Source: Brevibacillus porteri (lineage in GTDB: Bacteria; Bacillota; Bacilli; Brevibacillales; Brevibacillaceae). From it: 64,000 nucleotides of DNA. The stretch's first letter is position 1. Every line of letters starts with the position of its first letter. The stretch lies in NCBI RefSeq assembly GCF_003013475.1, contig NZ_PXZO01000001.1, positions 186,001 to 250,000 on the forward strand. Direction: 5' to 3'. The notes under the pieces are model-generated. The model was not told where the DNA came from. It saw nothing but the letters and a program-made list of their open reading frames with translations, and did not search any database. Below, piece by piece: positions 26,844 through 36,110 of the stretch. A program made the translations under genes and the position numbers.

Positions 26844-27527
26844 ATGCAAAACATCTTAATCGTGGAAGACGAGTTACCCATCTCTCGGGTATTGAAGGCG
26901 TACTTGGAAAAAAACAATTTTCAGGTCGAACAGGCATTTAACGGCGAGGAAGCAGAGCGGAAGTTTGATTCACTCAATCCTGCGCTCGTCTTGCTGGATG
27001 TGATGCTGCCTGGACGAAGCGGATGGAGTATTCTCGAATATATTCGGGCGAAAAGCTCGTGTCCCGTCATCATGCTGACAGCGTTGGGACAAATCGATAA
27101 CAAGCTGGCGGGCTTGAACAAAGGCGCCGATGACTATATCACCAAGCCCTTTATTGCCGACGAAGTGGTCGCTCGCGTACATGCGGTATTACGTCGCCCG
27201 AAACAATTGATAGAAGGCGATCATGTGAAGCAGTTCGGTAGTCTGAAAGTCGACTTCAAGGCGTATTCTGTCATGCTGCACGGCATCGAACTGGCGTTTA
27301 CGCCTAAGGACTTGTGCCTGTTTCTTTTTTTGGCACAGTACAAAAACCAGACATTCACCAGAGAACAGCTCATCGAGCAGGTGTGGGGGATGGATTACGA
27401 AGGAAGTGATCGCGCAGTAGACCTCGCGATCAAACGCATCCGGCGATCCTTGGAGAATTGGCCGACATCCGAAGGGGAAATCCGTACCTATCGTGGCTTG
27501 GGCTACAAGCTGTGTGTATATGAGTGA
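26844..27527 (+). CDS. OmpR-family response regulator
   Basis: A 227-residue two-domain regulator. The receiver has the acidic pair E8/D9, phospho-acceptor D52 (LVLLDVMLPG), the T of MLTALG and K of DYITKPF. The C-terminal winged helix ends YRGLGYKLCVYE. AGGGGAGAGAG precedes the ATG. The stop overlaps the kinase start by 8 bp. With the efflux operon downstream it probably senses envelope stress or a toxic compound. Confidence 0.95.
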   Translation: MQNILIVEDELPISRVLKAYLEKNNFQVEQAFNGEEAERKFDSLNPALVLLDVMLPGRSGWSILEYIRAKSSCPVIMLTALGQIDNKLAGLNKGADDYITKPFIADEVVARVHAVLRRPKQLIEGDHVKQFGSLKVDFKAYSVMLHGIELAFTPKDLCLFLFLAQYKNQTFTREQLIEQVWGMDYEGSDRAVDLAIKRIRRSLENWPTSEGEIRTYRGLGYKLCVYE

Positions 27528-28926
27528 TAAAAAACGCACCTCTTTATTTCGGTATTGGACGACGCGATACCTGATCATCTTGTGTATCGGCCTTTTCGTG
27601 ATCGGGATTGCCTCCAGTTATTGGATTTCTTATAGCGAAACTCAAAAACGCCTTGATTTTATGAGACTGATGGCGGCGGAAGTAGCGGATCGGGTCGTTG
27701 ATGTGGAAGGCAAGGTAAAAATGGCTCCGTTCTTGTTTCGTATAGTGGACAGTCGCCAGGAGTCACTCGGAGTCAATTACAAGCCTATTATGATGATTTT
27801 AGATGAACACAAGCAACCAGTATTTGGCGTACCAGGTCCTTTTTCTGGGGAACTGAAGCGCATCGCGCCTGATTTGGTGGAAGCGGATGACAGCCTGTCA
27901 CGGTTTGAGCTTGCGCGGGGCGAAGAAGTGCTTTTCGTGAAGGAAAGCATTAAGGTTGATGAGCGAGTGGTTGGCTGGGTCATGCTGTTCACCCCACAAA
28001 AACAGGTGATTCGAAGCATGACGGAATTCCAGTTGCTCGCGATCATGCTTCTGGGTCTCGGCTTACTTGGATGGCTCGTCATTTATTTGCTGACGAAAAA
28101 GCTGTCTCAGCCGATTAAGGATGTGGCGGACGCTGCCAAGCAAATCGTGCTGGGGAACTACGAGATTCAATTGGATAAAAACAAGCGCGAACAAGAAGTG
28201 TATGAGCTGATCCATTCCTTTGAAGAAATGGCAGAACGACTGAAGCAGCTGGAAATGATGCGTACCGAGCTATTGGCAGGGGTGACGCATGAACTCAAAA
28301 CACCTGTTACGTCCATCAGTGGGCTGGTACAAGCCGTGAGGGAAGAGGTTGTGAGCGGTGAGGAAGCCAAGGAGTTTTTGGATATTTGTACGAATGAAAC
28401 GGCACGTTTGCAAAAGATGGTAGAGGATTTGCTCGATTTTAACTCTTTTGCTGTCGGTGACATTCGCATTCGCAGGCAACCTCAAAACATACAAGAGCTG
28501 ATCCGGGAAATTACGCACCAATGGGAAATTGTGCAGGAAGAAGAGAAGCTAAGCTTGCACATCGAAAATGCCTCTGATCCGATTTGGATAGAGACCGACC
28601 CACTGCGTGTGCAGCAAATCATGTACAATCTCCTAAACAATGCGGCACAAGCGATGGAATCGGAGGGGCGGATTCTCGTGTCGCTATCTGCAACAGCAGA
28701 TGAGATTCGCATTGATGTGAAGGACAATGGACGTGGGGTACCGCTAGAAGAACAGTCTTTGATTTTTGAGCGATTCTACCGAGGCGAGGACAAGAAGCAC
28801 ATCATCCGTGGGCTGGGGCTTGGTCTGTCTTTTAGCAGAATGATTGCCCAAGCGTTAGGGGGGAGGTTGACCCTGACGGAGAGTACAGCGTCAGGCAGCA
28901 CCTTCACGTTGATTTTGCGCAAATAA
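27520..28926 (+). CDS. sensor histidine kinase
   Basis: A 468-residue membrane kinase. TM1 (about 15-36) and TM2 (about 170-192) bracket an extracytoplasmic sensor of about 130 residues. A HAMP domain, the dimerisation/phospho-acceptor box THELKTPVTSISG (H about 256), the N box NLLNNAAQAM, G1 DNGRGVPLEEQ and G2 GLGLGLSFSRMIAQ follow. It overlaps the response-regulator gene and is followed by a strong terminator before the efflux genes. Confidence 0.95.
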   Translation: MSDKKRTSLFRYWTTRYLIILCIGLFVIGIASSYWISYSETQKRLDFMRLMAAEVADRVVDVEGKVKMAPFLFRIVDSRQESLGVNYKPIMMILDEHKQPVFGVPGPFSGELKRIAPDLVEADDSLSRFELARGEEVLFVKESIKVDERVVGWVMLFTPQKQVIRSMTEFQLLAIMLLGLGLLGWLVIYLLTKKLSQPIKDVADAAKQIVLGNYEIQLDKNKREQEVYELIHSFEEMAERLKQLEMMRTELLAGVTHELKTPVTSISGLVQAVREEVVSGEEAKEFLDICTNETARLQKMVEDLLDFNSFAVGDIRIRRQPQNIQELIREITHQWEIVQEEEKLSLHIENASDPIWIETDPLRVQQIMYNLLNNAAQAMESEGRILVSLSATADEIRIDVKDNGRGVPLEEQSLIFERFYRGEDKKHIIRGLGLGLSFSRMIAQALGGRLTLTESTASGSTFTLILRK

Positions 28927-28941
28927 AATAGGCATGATCCT

Positions 28942-28971
28942 AAAACGACCTGGTTCTCTGGTCGTTTTTTT
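28942..28971 (+). terminator. Rho-independent terminator after the two-component system
   Basis: AAAACGACC / GGTCGTTTTTTT hairpin with a T tail. It separates regulator genes from the efflux operon, which therefore needs its own promoter. Confidence 0.85.
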
Positions 28972-29069
28972 GTGTCTTCATCTGACTTTTCCCTGACGTA
29001 TTCGTTCCGTATAGTGATCGCAACCAAAAAGACAAGTCTTCAATCAAGTAGACGGTAGGAGGACTACGA

Positions 29070-30659
29070 GTGACACAAATGGAGAAAACGCGAACGTTGT
29101 TTTCGAAGGTAGGAAGCAACAAGAAAAGACGGATAGTTGGTATATTGGCTGTCGGAGCCGTGGTCATTTCAGGTGGAATATTCGGCTACCAGTCGTTTTT
29201 TCCCTCACAAACGGCGCAGGCCGCTTTTCAAGTGGAGACGGTAAAAAGGGGAGACATCTCAGAAGTCGTGCAGGCATCAGGCACTGTCCAGGCTTCCAAG
29301 CGCTCGGCTCTCTCGTTTTCTGATGCAGAAGAAGCCAAGGATGCGATCTCTACCATTCAGGTCGGCGTGGGTGATGCTGTGAAGGCAGGGCAAGTTCTGG
29401 CGACGATGGACGATTCCGTAGCGAGAATCCAGGTGACCAATGCGGAAGCCAATCTTTTATCGGCACAAGCCAAGCTAGAAGAGGCACTAAAGCGGAAGAG
29501 TCCTGCTGAAATCACTTCTTTGCAAGCCACCGTCAATCAGACCAAGAACGAGTGGGAGCTCGCAAAGCAAAACATTGACGGGAAAAAAGCGACGAATGAC
29601 GTGGAGAAGGCAAAGGCAAATCTGGAGAGTGCCCAAAAGACATACACTTCCCAGAAAGCATTGTTTGCGGCAGGTGCGATTGCCAAGAGTGAATTCGACA
29701 GTGCCCAGTCCTCGTTGGACCAAGCTCAGCGCGATTACAACTCGGCAGTCTTGACAGCCGGACAGACGACAGGGCAGGCCAGTGTGAAGGTAGAGCAGGC
29801 ATTGGCTGCGTATCAAACAGCGCAAGAAGCGTTGCAGGAAGCGAAGGAAGGACCCGATGCCGCTACAGTATTATCGGCCAAAGCAGCTGTGGAACAGGCA
29901 AAAGCGGGGCTGCAACAAGCACAAAAGGCATGGAGGGCTGTCACCTTGAAAGCACCGATGGACGGAGTGATCGTCCAAGTGAATGGTAATGTAGGCGAAA
30001 TACCCGGCAATGATTTCATTATCATGGATAATTCGAATAGCGGAGACTTAGAGGTATTGGCCCAGATTAGCCAGAGTGACATCGGAAAAGTGCAGGAAGG
30101 CTTGCCTGTGACTTTTACGACTAGTTCTTATGCGGACGAGACGTTCCGTGGAAAAGTTAAGCTGATCTATCCAGAAGCGAAAACCGACGCTGGAGTCACC
30201 ACTTACGATGTGCTTTTGTCTGTGGCAAATCAGGATAACAAATTGAAGATCGGGATGACGATGAACGTCGCGATCGAAAGAGGTACCCATAAAAATGTGC
30301 TTGTGGTACCTGCGCAAGCGCTGCAAACGCAAAATGGCAAAGATGGCGTGTATGTGCTAAGAGATGCTGCACAACAAGCCGGTGAAGGAGCGGAAGGGAA
30401 TCAGGCTGAGGCGAAGCAAGCGAATAACCGCAGTGGAGGCAGAGAAGGCAGAGCGAATATGCCGTATCGATTTGTTCCGATCAAAATGGGGTACTTCACT
30501 GCCGATCAGGTAGAAGTGACGGAGGGGCTTACCGAAGGAGAGCGTGTCGTTATCCTCGTGAATACACAGACCTCATCTGGAACGAGTCAAAATGGAATTC
30601 GAATGGGCGGCGGTATGCCGGGATTCGGCGGAATGGGCGTCCAGATAAGGGGACGGTAG
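29070..30659 (+). CDS. efflux adaptor (HlyD/MacA/YknX family)
   Basis: A 529-residue membrane-fusion-type adaptor with an N-terminal signal-anchor (about 25-45), a biotinyl-lipoyl half ([14 protein letters not shown]), and a very long alpha-helical hairpin rich in A, Q, E and K (about 120-290). Then come the returning lipoyl half ([23 protein letters not shown]) and beta-barrel domains. A low-complexity insert ([19 protein letters not shown]) and a glycine/methionine-rich tail ([13 protein letters not shown]) are unusual. First gene of an operon with the ATPase (4 bp on) and permease. In Bacillus YknWXYZ such a set protects against the SDP toxin. A GTAGGAGGAC site lies close to the GTG start. 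Confidence 0.93.
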   Translation: MTQMEKTRTLFSKVGSNKKRRIVGILAVGAVVISGGIFGYQSFFPSQTAQAAFQVETVKRGDISEVVQASGTVQASKRSALSFSDAEEAKDAISTIQVGVGDAVKAGQVLATMDDSVARIQVTNAEANLLSAQAKLEEALKRKSPAEITSLQATVNQTKNEWELAKQNIDGKKATNDVEKAKANLESAQKTYTSQKALFAAGAIAKSEFDSAQSSLDQAQRDYNSAVLTAGQTTGQASVKVEQALAAYQTAQEALQEAKEGPDAATVLSAKAAVEQAKAGLQQAQKAWRAVTLKAPMDGVIVQVNGNVGEIPGNDFIIMDNSNSGDLEVLAQISQSDIGKVQEGLPVTFTTSSYADETFRGKVKLIYPEAKTDAGVTTYDVLLSVANQDNKLKIGMTMNVAIERGTHKNVLVVPAQALQTQNGKDGVYVLRDAAQQAGEGAEGNQAEAKQANNRSGGREGRANMPYRFVPIKMGYFTADQVEVTEGLTEGERVVILVNTQTSSGTSQNGIRMGGGMPGFGGMGVQIRGR

Positions 30660-30663
30660 GCAG

Positions 30664-31395
30664 ATGAAACCGGTCATTCAAATAGAAGAGCTGAGAAAAC
30701 AGTACGTCATCGGAGATCAGGAGATTTATGCGCTCAGAGGTGTCAGCTTGTCGATTGAGGAAGGGGATTTCGTGGCCATCATGGGGCCCTCCGGTTCAGG
30801 CAAGTCTTCCATGATGAATGTGATTGGCTGTCTGGATAAGCCCACCTCGGGAGAATTTTTTTTAGACGGCTATCCTGTATCACAAGCACATGACGATGAA
30901 TTGGCGGTCATCCGCAATCAAAAAATCGGCTTTGTTTTTCAAAATTTTAATCTGTTGCCACGTACAACCGCAGTTGAAAATGTAGAGCTGCCTCTATTAT
31001 ATGGAGGCACGCCTGCACGGGAACGAAGAGAAAAAGCCATCCGGGCATTAACGAGTGTCGGGCTGGCAGAGCGATTGAACAACAAGCCCAATGAGCTGTC
31101 AGGTGGACAGCAGCAACGCGTGTCGATCGCGCGAGCTCTCGTCAATGATCCCGTCATCCTGCTGGCAGATGAGCCGACAGGGGCGCTGGACACAAAGACG
31201 AGTGAAGAGATCATGGGTATTTTTCAAAAGCTGAACGATGCAGGCAAAACGGTTATTTTGGTGACACATGAACCTGATATTGCGGAGTATGCCAAGAGGA
31301 TCGTCCGATTTCGTGATGGGCAAATTATCGCGGATGAAGTGGTGGAGGATCGCAGGAGGGTGTCGATGGAGGGTAGAGCAGATGAGCTTTATTGA
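30664..31395 (+). CDS. MacB-type ABC transporter ATPase (YknY-like)
   Basis: A 243-residue ATPase with Walker [10 protein letters not shown] (about 41-49), signature [15 protein letters not shown], Walker [13 protein letters not shown] and switch VTHEPD. The LolD/MacB-type phrase [19 protein letters not shown] is present. It powers the permease encoded next, whose start lies inside this gene's last 14 bp. Such systems are mechanotransmission exporters for peptides or toxins. Confidence 0.95.
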   Translation: MKPVIQIEELRKQYVIGDQEIYALRGVSLSIEEGDFVAIMGPSGSGKSSMMNVIGCLDKPTSGEFFLDGYPVSQAHDDELAVIRNQKIGFVFQNFNLLPRTTAVENVELPLLYGGTPARERREKAIRALTSVGLAERLNNKPNELSGGQQQRVSIARALVNDPVILLADEPTGALDTKTSEEIMGIFQKLNDAGKTVILVTHEPDIAEYAKRIVRFRDGQIIADEVVEDRRRVSMEGRADELY

Positions 31396-32593
31396 ATGTG
31401 TACGCATTTCATTTCGCAGCATCAGGGCAAATGGCTTGCGCTCCGTTCTCACGATGCTGGGAATCATCATCGGTGTGGCTGCTGTTATCGCGATGGTGGC
31501 GATCGGAGAAGGGACTTCCACGTCTGTTACATCACAGATCAATGGTTTAGGGAGCAACCTGCTGATTGTCTCACCTGGTCAGGCGACACAAGGCAGGGTA
31601 AGCCTTGGGGCTGGCTCTCTGAATACGTTGACGATGGCAGATGCAGAAACCCTGATGCAAAAAGAGTCCATTTCGGGTGTGGCTCCCAGCGTCAATGCGC
31701 GGGGCCAGATTGTCTGGGGAAGCAATAACTATTCCAGTACGCTCGAGGGGACGTCAGCCGATTTCCCTCGGGTGAGGAATGTAGAAATAGGACAAGGGCG
31801 TTTCTTTAGCAACTTTGAAGTGAAGATGCAATACAACGTGGCTGTCGTGGGGACAGAGGTGGTCAGCAACCTGTTTAAAGGAGCGAATCCAGTGGGGCAA
31901 ACCGTTCAGATCAACCGGATTCCCTTTACGATCGTCGGCGTATTGCAGAGCCAGGGAAGTTCAGGCATGACAAACAACGACGATCGGATCATCATTCCGA
32001 TTACCACTGCGATGAACAGGTTGACCGGAGATAAAAATGTAGGTTCGATCTACGTCTCGGCAGCATCGTCGGACTTGATGGAGAAGGCACAACAAGATAT
32101 TCAGCAAGCCCTTCGTGCCAATCACAAGCTACGGCCTCAAGCTGCCGATGATTTCCGCATTACGTCTCAATCAGACATTTTAAGCACAGCACAGTCAGTC
32201 TCCAGCTCGATGACCGCGCTCTTATCTGGCATTGCTGCTATCTCGCTGATTGTTGGCGGGATCGGCGTAATGAACATTATGCTTGTATCAGTCACGGAGC
32301 GGACAAGGGAGATCGGGATTCGCAAGGCGATTGGAGCCAAGCGGGGAGATATTCTCCGCCAGTTTTTGATCGAAGCGGTTACGCTTAGCCTGATTGGCGG
32401 GGTGATTGGTATTGCCTTAGGGGTAGGGGCTGCGTTATTGGTTAGCAAGCTCGGTCAGATGGCGACCTCCATTAGTCTGTCGCCGATCATGTATGCATTT
32501 TTGACGTCTACATTGGTTGGTGTCATTTTTGGTGTGTATCCGGCGAGAAAAGCAGCACAGCTCAAACCAATTGACGCACTGCGGTATGAGTGA
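31382..32593 (+). CDS. MacB-type ABC transporter permease (YknZ-like)
   Basis: A 403-residue permease with one N-terminal membrane helix ([20 protein letters not shown]), a large extracytoplasmic MacB periplasmic-core-like domain (about 45-270), and three C-terminal helices with the FtsX motif ([28 protein letters not shown]). The start at 31382 is set by GGAGGG and overlap with the ATPase; the same frame is open back to 31268. Third member of the adaptor-ATPase-permease exporter. Confidence 0.95.
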   Translation: MSFIECVRISFRSIRANGLRSVLTMLGIIIGVAAVIAMVAIGEGTSTSVTSQINGLGSNLLIVSPGQATQGRVSLGAGSLNTLTMADAETLMQKESISGVAPSVNARGQIVWGSNNYSSTLEGTSADFPRVRNVEIGQGRFFSNFEVKMQYNVAVVGTEVVSNLFKGANPVGQTVQINRIPFTIVGVLQSQGSSGMTNNDDRIIIPITTAMNRLTGDKNVGSIYVSAASSDLMEKAQQDIQQALRANHKLRPQAADDFRITSQSDILSTAQSVSSSMTALLSGIAAISLIVGGIGVMNIMLVSVTERTREIGIRKAIGAKRGDILRQFLIEAVTLSLIGGVIGIALGVGAALLVSKLGQMATSISLSPIMYAFLTSTLVGVIFGVYPARKAAQLKPIDALRYE

Positions 32594-32645
32594 GTGTGTA
32601 ATTTTACCAATCCGGGCATACTAGCCGTGAGAGGTGTTGGTGCTG

Positions 32646-32861
32646 ATGGAAAAAAGCGTTCAATTTTCCGTACCATGGCGAGAAGCGACACGCATTGTGA
32701 AAAGGATCAAAACAAGCAAATTGCGTTATTTTGTCAGACAAAAAGAGGGCAAGACCAGTGTTGCGTTCGTCTTTCCTCGAGTTAGCGTCAGCCAATATGT
32801 CTATTTGTATATCATTTTTGGACCTAGAGCTGCTGATGTGCTCAACAACGATAGCAAATAG
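32646..32861 (+). CDS. hypothetical small protein (71 aa)
   Basis: An ATG 52 bp after the permease stop opens a frame for MEKSVQFSVPWREATRIVKR...YIIFGPRAADVLNNDSK, basic then hydrophobic (VSQYVYLYIIF). GAGAGGTG lies ahead at a slightly long spacing. A hairpin terminator follows closely, which fits it being the last gene of the efflux operon. No family recognised. Confidence 0.45.
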   Translation: MEKSVQFSVPWREATRIVKRIKTSKLRYFVRQKEGKTSVAFVFPRVSVSQYVYLYIIFGPRAADVLNNDSK

Positions 32862-32865
32862 AATG

Positions 32866-32899
32866 ATCCCTGATGGCCTTAAGCAGGCGTCAGGGATTT
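32866..32899 (+). terminator. hairpin terminator of the efflux operon
   Basis: ATCCCTGATGGCC pairs imperfectly with GGCGTCAGGGAT around TTAAGCA; only a short T run follows, so termination may be partial. Confidence 0.5.
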
Positions 32900-32966
32900 G
32901 CAATAATTCACAGGAAAACAAAACCTGACACTTTTCGATAGGACTGTTTCATAGTACAATTCCAAT

Positions 32967-33033
32967 ATGAACGAACTTGGGGAAGTTCGGGATGGCGGCA
33001 CCCAATCTGTGCAGAAGGGCCGCCTCTTTTTTT
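32967..33033 (+). ncRNA. candidate small RNA A (two hairpins and a terminator)
   Basis: A TACAAT -10-like box at 32955-32960 would start a transcript near 32967. It would carry CGAACTT-GGGG-AAGTTCG (32972-32989) and then a second stem, GGCGGC (32994-32999) with GCCGCC (33019-33024), followed by seven T residues. No open frame or downstream plus-strand gene explains it. A good -35 is not evident. Confidence 0.4.
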
Positions 33034-33055
33034 GCTAATGTACAAATGTTCGTTT

Positions 33056-33085
33056 TCGACAGCATTTTTACTCATAGGATATATT
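33056..33085 (+). promoter_or_regulatory. candidate SigA promoter for small RNA B
   Basis: TCGACA (33056-33061) and TATATT (33080-33085), each one base off consensus, are separated by 18 bp. Confidence 0.45.
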
Positions 33086-33091
33086 AGGTAC

Positions 33092-33204
33092 AAATACCTG
33101 AATATACAGCTAGAACGAGTGAGTAGTTGGATATAAAATGAGCGTATTCACGTGAATACAACGTACTACTCTCTCCCAAGATTTGATCTTGGGGCTTTTT
33201 TTTT
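33092..33204 (+). ncRNA. candidate small RNA B (about 113 nt)
   Basis: Downstream of the promoter lies an 11-bp stem with one mismatch (33117-33127 with 33165-33175) that encloses a perfect 16-bp palindrome, GTATTCACGTGAATAC (33144-33159). The Rho-independent terminator CCCAAGAT-TTG-ATCTTGGG plus nine T residues follows immediately. No coding frame fits, and the next plus-strand gene is almost 600 bp away, so this looks like a free-standing structured RNA rather than a leader. Confidence 0.5.
33175..33204 (+). terminator. Rho-independent terminator of small RNA B
   Basis: CCCAAGAT / ATCTTGGG stem with a three-base loop and nine T residues. Confidence 0.85.
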
Positions 33205-33221
33205 GTCAAAATGCATGAAAA

Positions 33222-33244
33222 AAAGCCGTTTCTCATAACGGCTC
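33222..33244 (-). terminator. terminator of the minus-strand hypothetical gene
   Basis: Read on the minus strand, AGCCGTT-ATGAGA-AACGGCT is followed by seven T residues. The stem overlaps the gene's stop codon. Confidence 0.75.
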
Positions 33245-33574
33245 TGTTATCGATAGAGTAGGTTGAAAGCTTCCTTTTAGCAAGGCATCAATCAATTGCT
33301 CCTGTGTGAGAGAAATCGTGATGCCCATCCCAGGTAGATCGACAGAAAAAACATTCTCTCGGTACAAATACCAAAGATCGCCTGTCGGCTCAATGGAATA
33401 GACGTGTATATTTTTCTGTGAATGCTGGCCTGCTTTCTGGATTTCCCGCAACGCTGTAAATAGTTCTCCCCATACAGGAAGATAAGGCTTCGTTTGGTGC
33501 TGTACAATCGCTTGAATCAGTAGGTTTTTCACGAGAGAAATAGCATCCATGGTTGAGTGGTTCAACGAAAGCAT
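33233..33574 (-). CDS. hypothetical protein (113 aa)
   Basis: The ATG at 33574 follows AAAAGGAG. The protein starts MLSLNHSTMDAISLVKNLLIQ and contains YSIEPTGDLWYLYRENVFSVDLPGMGITISLTQEQLIDALLKG. It is mixed alpha/beta, soluble, with no signal or recognised family. The terminator abutting its stop supports a real gene. Confidence 0.65.
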   Translation of the reverse strand: MLSLNHSTMDAISLVKNLLIQAIVQHQTKPYLPVWGELFTALREIQKAGQHSQKNIHVYSIEPTGDLWYLYRENVFSVDLPGMGITISLTQEQLIDALLKGSFQPTLSITEPL

Positions 33575-33630
33575 GACCGTTATACTCCTTTTGCATGGCT
33601 TGGCGCATTAGTCTTGTGTGATGGCGATTT

Positions 33631-33658
33631 TTGTCGAAGTTATGAATAAGTGTAAAAT
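33631..33658 (+). promoter_or_regulatory. candidate promoter for the nucleoside hydrolase operon
   Basis: TTGTCG and TAAAAT with a 16-bp spacer, about 130 bp ahead of the first gene. Confidence 0.35.
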
Positions 33659-33790
33659 AGTTATCAGTTCGATGCAAGAGAAGAGAAGGTAGAGATGAGT
33701 ATTTGGATATTTGACGGTTGCTGCTGATTTGGATAGCATAGGAAAAGCGGTTTTGACAAATGGCAATAGCGAGAAGCGGGAGATGAGATT

Positions 33791-34639
33791 GTGGCAAAAA
33801 AACACCGATTGATCATCGAGTTTTGCGGTGGATTTGGACAAGGGCTGGCCTTGCTGTATGCTTTGCGGTCGCCTGATGTTCAAGTGGCAGGAATCATTTG
33901 CAGAGACACGCAGTCAAGCTTGGCTAGCAAGCTGATTGATTTTGCACAGCCAGGCTATGAAATTCCAATCGTTACAGGTGCCAAGCAACCGCTTTTCTCG
34001 GGAACGATAGAGACGACCACCTCGGAAGGTGTACGGCTCCTTGCAGAAAACACGCAGGATGAGGAAAGTGACTTGACGCTCGTGACATTTGACCGTTTGA
34101 CGACGCTAGCTTTGGCTGTCACGCGTGATCCACTGTTGGTGCGTAAATTTACGCGAATTGTGGTGCAGGGTGGAGCCATACGCGTACCAGGAGACGTTAC
34201 GGCCATTGCTGAAACAAACATGCATGGTGATCCAGAAGCAGCTGCGTTCGTTTTGGCAGCCCGCTTGCCGCTGGTGCTTGTTCCATTAGATACAACCAGC
34301 TCGTTTCGTTTGACGGAAGAGCAAGTACATATGCTGGGAAGTCTCGCACAAGCAGTTGGCCTGATCGATAGAACGACGATGTCAGACATGCAATTCGCCG
34401 CTTCCGCTCGTGCGCTCCATGCATGGGTAGCGATGCTCGCAGCTCTCTCTCCAGAAAAGATGCGGATGGAGCAGATGAAGCTCTCAGTCGAATGCAAAAG
34501 CGAATGGTCACGCGGTGCTATTCTAGCCGATCTACGGGCGAAACCGAGTGTAGGAACCGATACGTCTGTATGCGTTGCGGTTGAGATGGCAGAGGCAGAG
34601 CGCTTTTTGCAAACCTTTTTGGATCAGGGAGGGGTATAA
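33791..34639 (+). CDS. nucleoside hydrolase-like protein lacking catalytic residues
   Basis: A 282-residue GTG-started protein (site GGGAGATGAG), co-directional with and 4 bp before a true nucleoside hydrolase. It aligns along its length, for example VVQGGAIRVPGDVTAIAETNMHGDPEAAAFVL against the partner's VVMGGAVTVPGNRTPVAEANICADPEAAAYVF. The N-terminal calcium-binding motif DxDxGxDD is replaced by IEFCGGFGQGLALL, and no GxHDP motif is present near the C-terminus. It probably cannot hydrolyse nucleosides. It may be a regulatory or structural partner of the active enzyme, or a decaying duplicate. Confidence 0.85.
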   Translation: MAKKHRLIIEFCGGFGQGLALLYALRSPDVQVAGIICRDTQSSLASKLIDFAQPGYEIPIVTGAKQPLFSGTIETTTSEGVRLLAENTQDEESDLTLVTFDRLTTLALAVTRDPLLVRKFTRIVVQGGAIRVPGDVTAIAETNMHGDPEAAAFVLAARLPLVLVPLDTTSSFRLTEEQVHMLGSLAQAVGLIDRTTMSDMQFAASARALHAWVAMLAALSPEKMRMEQMKLSVECKSEWSRGAILADLRAKPSVGTDTSVCVAVEMAEAERFLQTFLDQGGV

Positions 34640-34643
34640 GCGC

Positions 34644-35576
34644 ATGGAAAAAATCATTTTGGATGTCGATACCGGGATTGATGATGCGCTGGCGATTGCT
34701 TATGCCGTTCACTCGCCTGCTCTTGAAGTGTGTGGGATTACCACGACTTTTGGCAATATTACGGTGGAGGAAGCAACACGCAATACCTTACAGATGCTAG
34801 AGCTGCTTGATGCCTCTGCGATTCCTGTCTATCAGGGGGCATCGAAGCCGATTGTTCGCGACCTCACAGGAAAAGCAAGGCTGTTCCACGGTGAAAACGG
34901 GCTAGGCAATGTCGTCCTTCCTGAGCCATCAATAACGGCTCAGCCACAGTGTGCCACACAATTTCTCATCTCTGCGATAAAGGAACATCCTCACGAATTG
35001 ACACTCGTGACCGTCGGGAGCATGACCAATCTGGCGCAGGTGATTATGGCTGCTCCAGAAATCGTATCCCTTGTCAAAAGAGTGGTCGTGATGGGAGGAG
35101 CTGTAACGGTGCCGGGGAATCGCACGCCTGTAGCGGAGGCGAATATTTGCGCCGATCCGGAAGCGGCAGCGTATGTCTTCCAGTCTGGTATTCCAGTGAC
35201 GCTGGTAGGCCTGGATGTGACGATGCAAACGCTGCTTACCCGCGAGCACTTGCAGGAATGGAGAACGAAGGATACACGCTTGAGCCATGTTTTCGCGGAT
35301 ATGTGCGAGGTGTACATGAATGCCTACGCCACAGTGGGTAATTTGCGCGGCTGCGGTCTGCATGATCCATTGGCGGTAGGTGTCGTCATTGATCCGACGT
35401 TTGTGAAGGCAGTCCCGATGCATGTTGCGGTAGATACGTCCGGGGGAGCCAGTGATGCCCGTACGATTGGAGACAGACGGGAGCATCCAGCGCAGCCGCC
35501 GAATGTGGACGTGTGCCTGAAGGTTGACCATGAGCGCTTTGTCAGCCATTTTTTGAAACATGTATTAGGAAATTAG
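34644..35576 (+). CDS. inosine/uridine-preferring nucleoside hydrolase
   Basis: A 310-residue IUNH-family N-ribohydrolase that releases base and ribose from nucleosides. The calcium-binding motif DVDTGIDDALA is at residues 6-16. It is followed by FHGENGLGNV, the MGGAVTVPGNRTPVAEANI substrate region and the C-terminal GLHDPLAVG histidine/aspartate pair. All key residues are present. The start at 34644 follows GGGAGGGG. Second gene of the tandem pair, 12 bp ahead of mscL. Confidence 0.94.
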   Translation: MEKIILDVDTGIDDALAIAYAVHSPALEVCGITTTFGNITVEEATRNTLQMLELLDASAIPVYQGASKPIVRDLTGKARLFHGENGLGNVVLPEPSITAQPQCATQFLISAIKEHPHELTLVTVGSMTNLAQVIMAAPEIVSLVKRVVVMGGAVTVPGNRTPVAEANICADPEAAAYVFQSGIPVTLVGLDVTMQTLLTREHLQEWRTKDTRLSHVFADMCEVYMNAYATVGNLRGCGLHDPLAVGVVIDPTFVKAVPMHVAVDTSGGASDARTIGDRREHPAQPPNVDVCLKVDHERFVSHFLKHVLGN

Positions 35577-35588
35577 GAGGTAGTTATT

Positions 35589-36050
35589 GTGTTAAAAGAG
35601 TTTAAAGAGTTTGCGTTAAAAGGAAATGTGATGGATCTCGCTGTCGGTGTCGTGATTGGTGGGGCTTTTGGTAAAATTGTTACTTCCCTCGTTAATGACA
35701 TCATTACCCCATTGATTGGGATGCTTTTGGGCAAGGTCGATTTCTCCGGTCTCTTCATCAATTTGAGCGGAGTTCCTTATAAGACGATCGCTGACGCAAA
35801 ATTAGCTAAAGCTGCAACGCTGAACTACGGGTTGTTCATCAATTCCGTCCTTGATTTTGTCATTATCGCCTTTTCGATTTTTATCGTCATCAAGCAGCTC
35901 AACCGTTTCAAACGCAAGCAAGAAGTGGAGAAAGCACCTGAGACAACGAAAGAGTGCCCGCATTGCATTTCGGCTATTCCGATCAAGGCTACACGTTGCC
36001 CGAACTGCACCTCCATGCTGGAGCCAAAAGGAACATTGGCACACGAATAA
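35589..36050 (+). CDS. mscL: large-conductance mechanosensitive channel with C-terminal zinc ribbon
   Basis: A 153-residue MscL. The N-terminal helix [29 protein letters not shown] forms S1 and the start of the pore helix. TM2 is [23 protein letters not shown]. The family normally ends around residue 130. Here the tail adds a zinc ribbon, two CxxC knuckles (CPHC about 123, CPNC about 137). GTG start behind AGGAGG. The channel releases solutes on osmotic downshock; the ribbon could gate it, bind partners or sense redox or zinc. Confidence 0.95.
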   Translation: MLKEFKEFALKGNVMDLAVGVVIGGAFGKIVTSLVNDIITPLIGMLLGKVDFSGLFINLSGVPYKTIADAKLAKAATLNYGLFINSVLDFVIIAFSIFIVIKQLNRFKRKQEVEKAPETTKECPHCISAIPIKATRCPNCTSMLEPKGTLAHE

Positions 36051-36070
36051 GACAAATACACGATTCAAGC

Positions 36071-36110
36071 GAACAGAGGAGGGCGATTATGCCTTCCTCT
36101 GTTTTCGTTT
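36071..36110. terminator. terminator between mscL and the YheC/D gene
   Basis: GAACAGAGGAGGG pairs with CCTTCCTCTGTTTTC across a short loop; T-rich on the plus strand. Confidence 0.75.

Noticed and set aside
33092..33204. T-box or other known riboswitch leader
   Set aside because: No conserved T-box or riboswitch core sequence, and no plus-strand gene follows within 580 bp.
34929..35561. 210-codon minus-strand frame opposite the nucleoside hydrolase
   Set aside because: Antisense shadow of a conserved enzyme.
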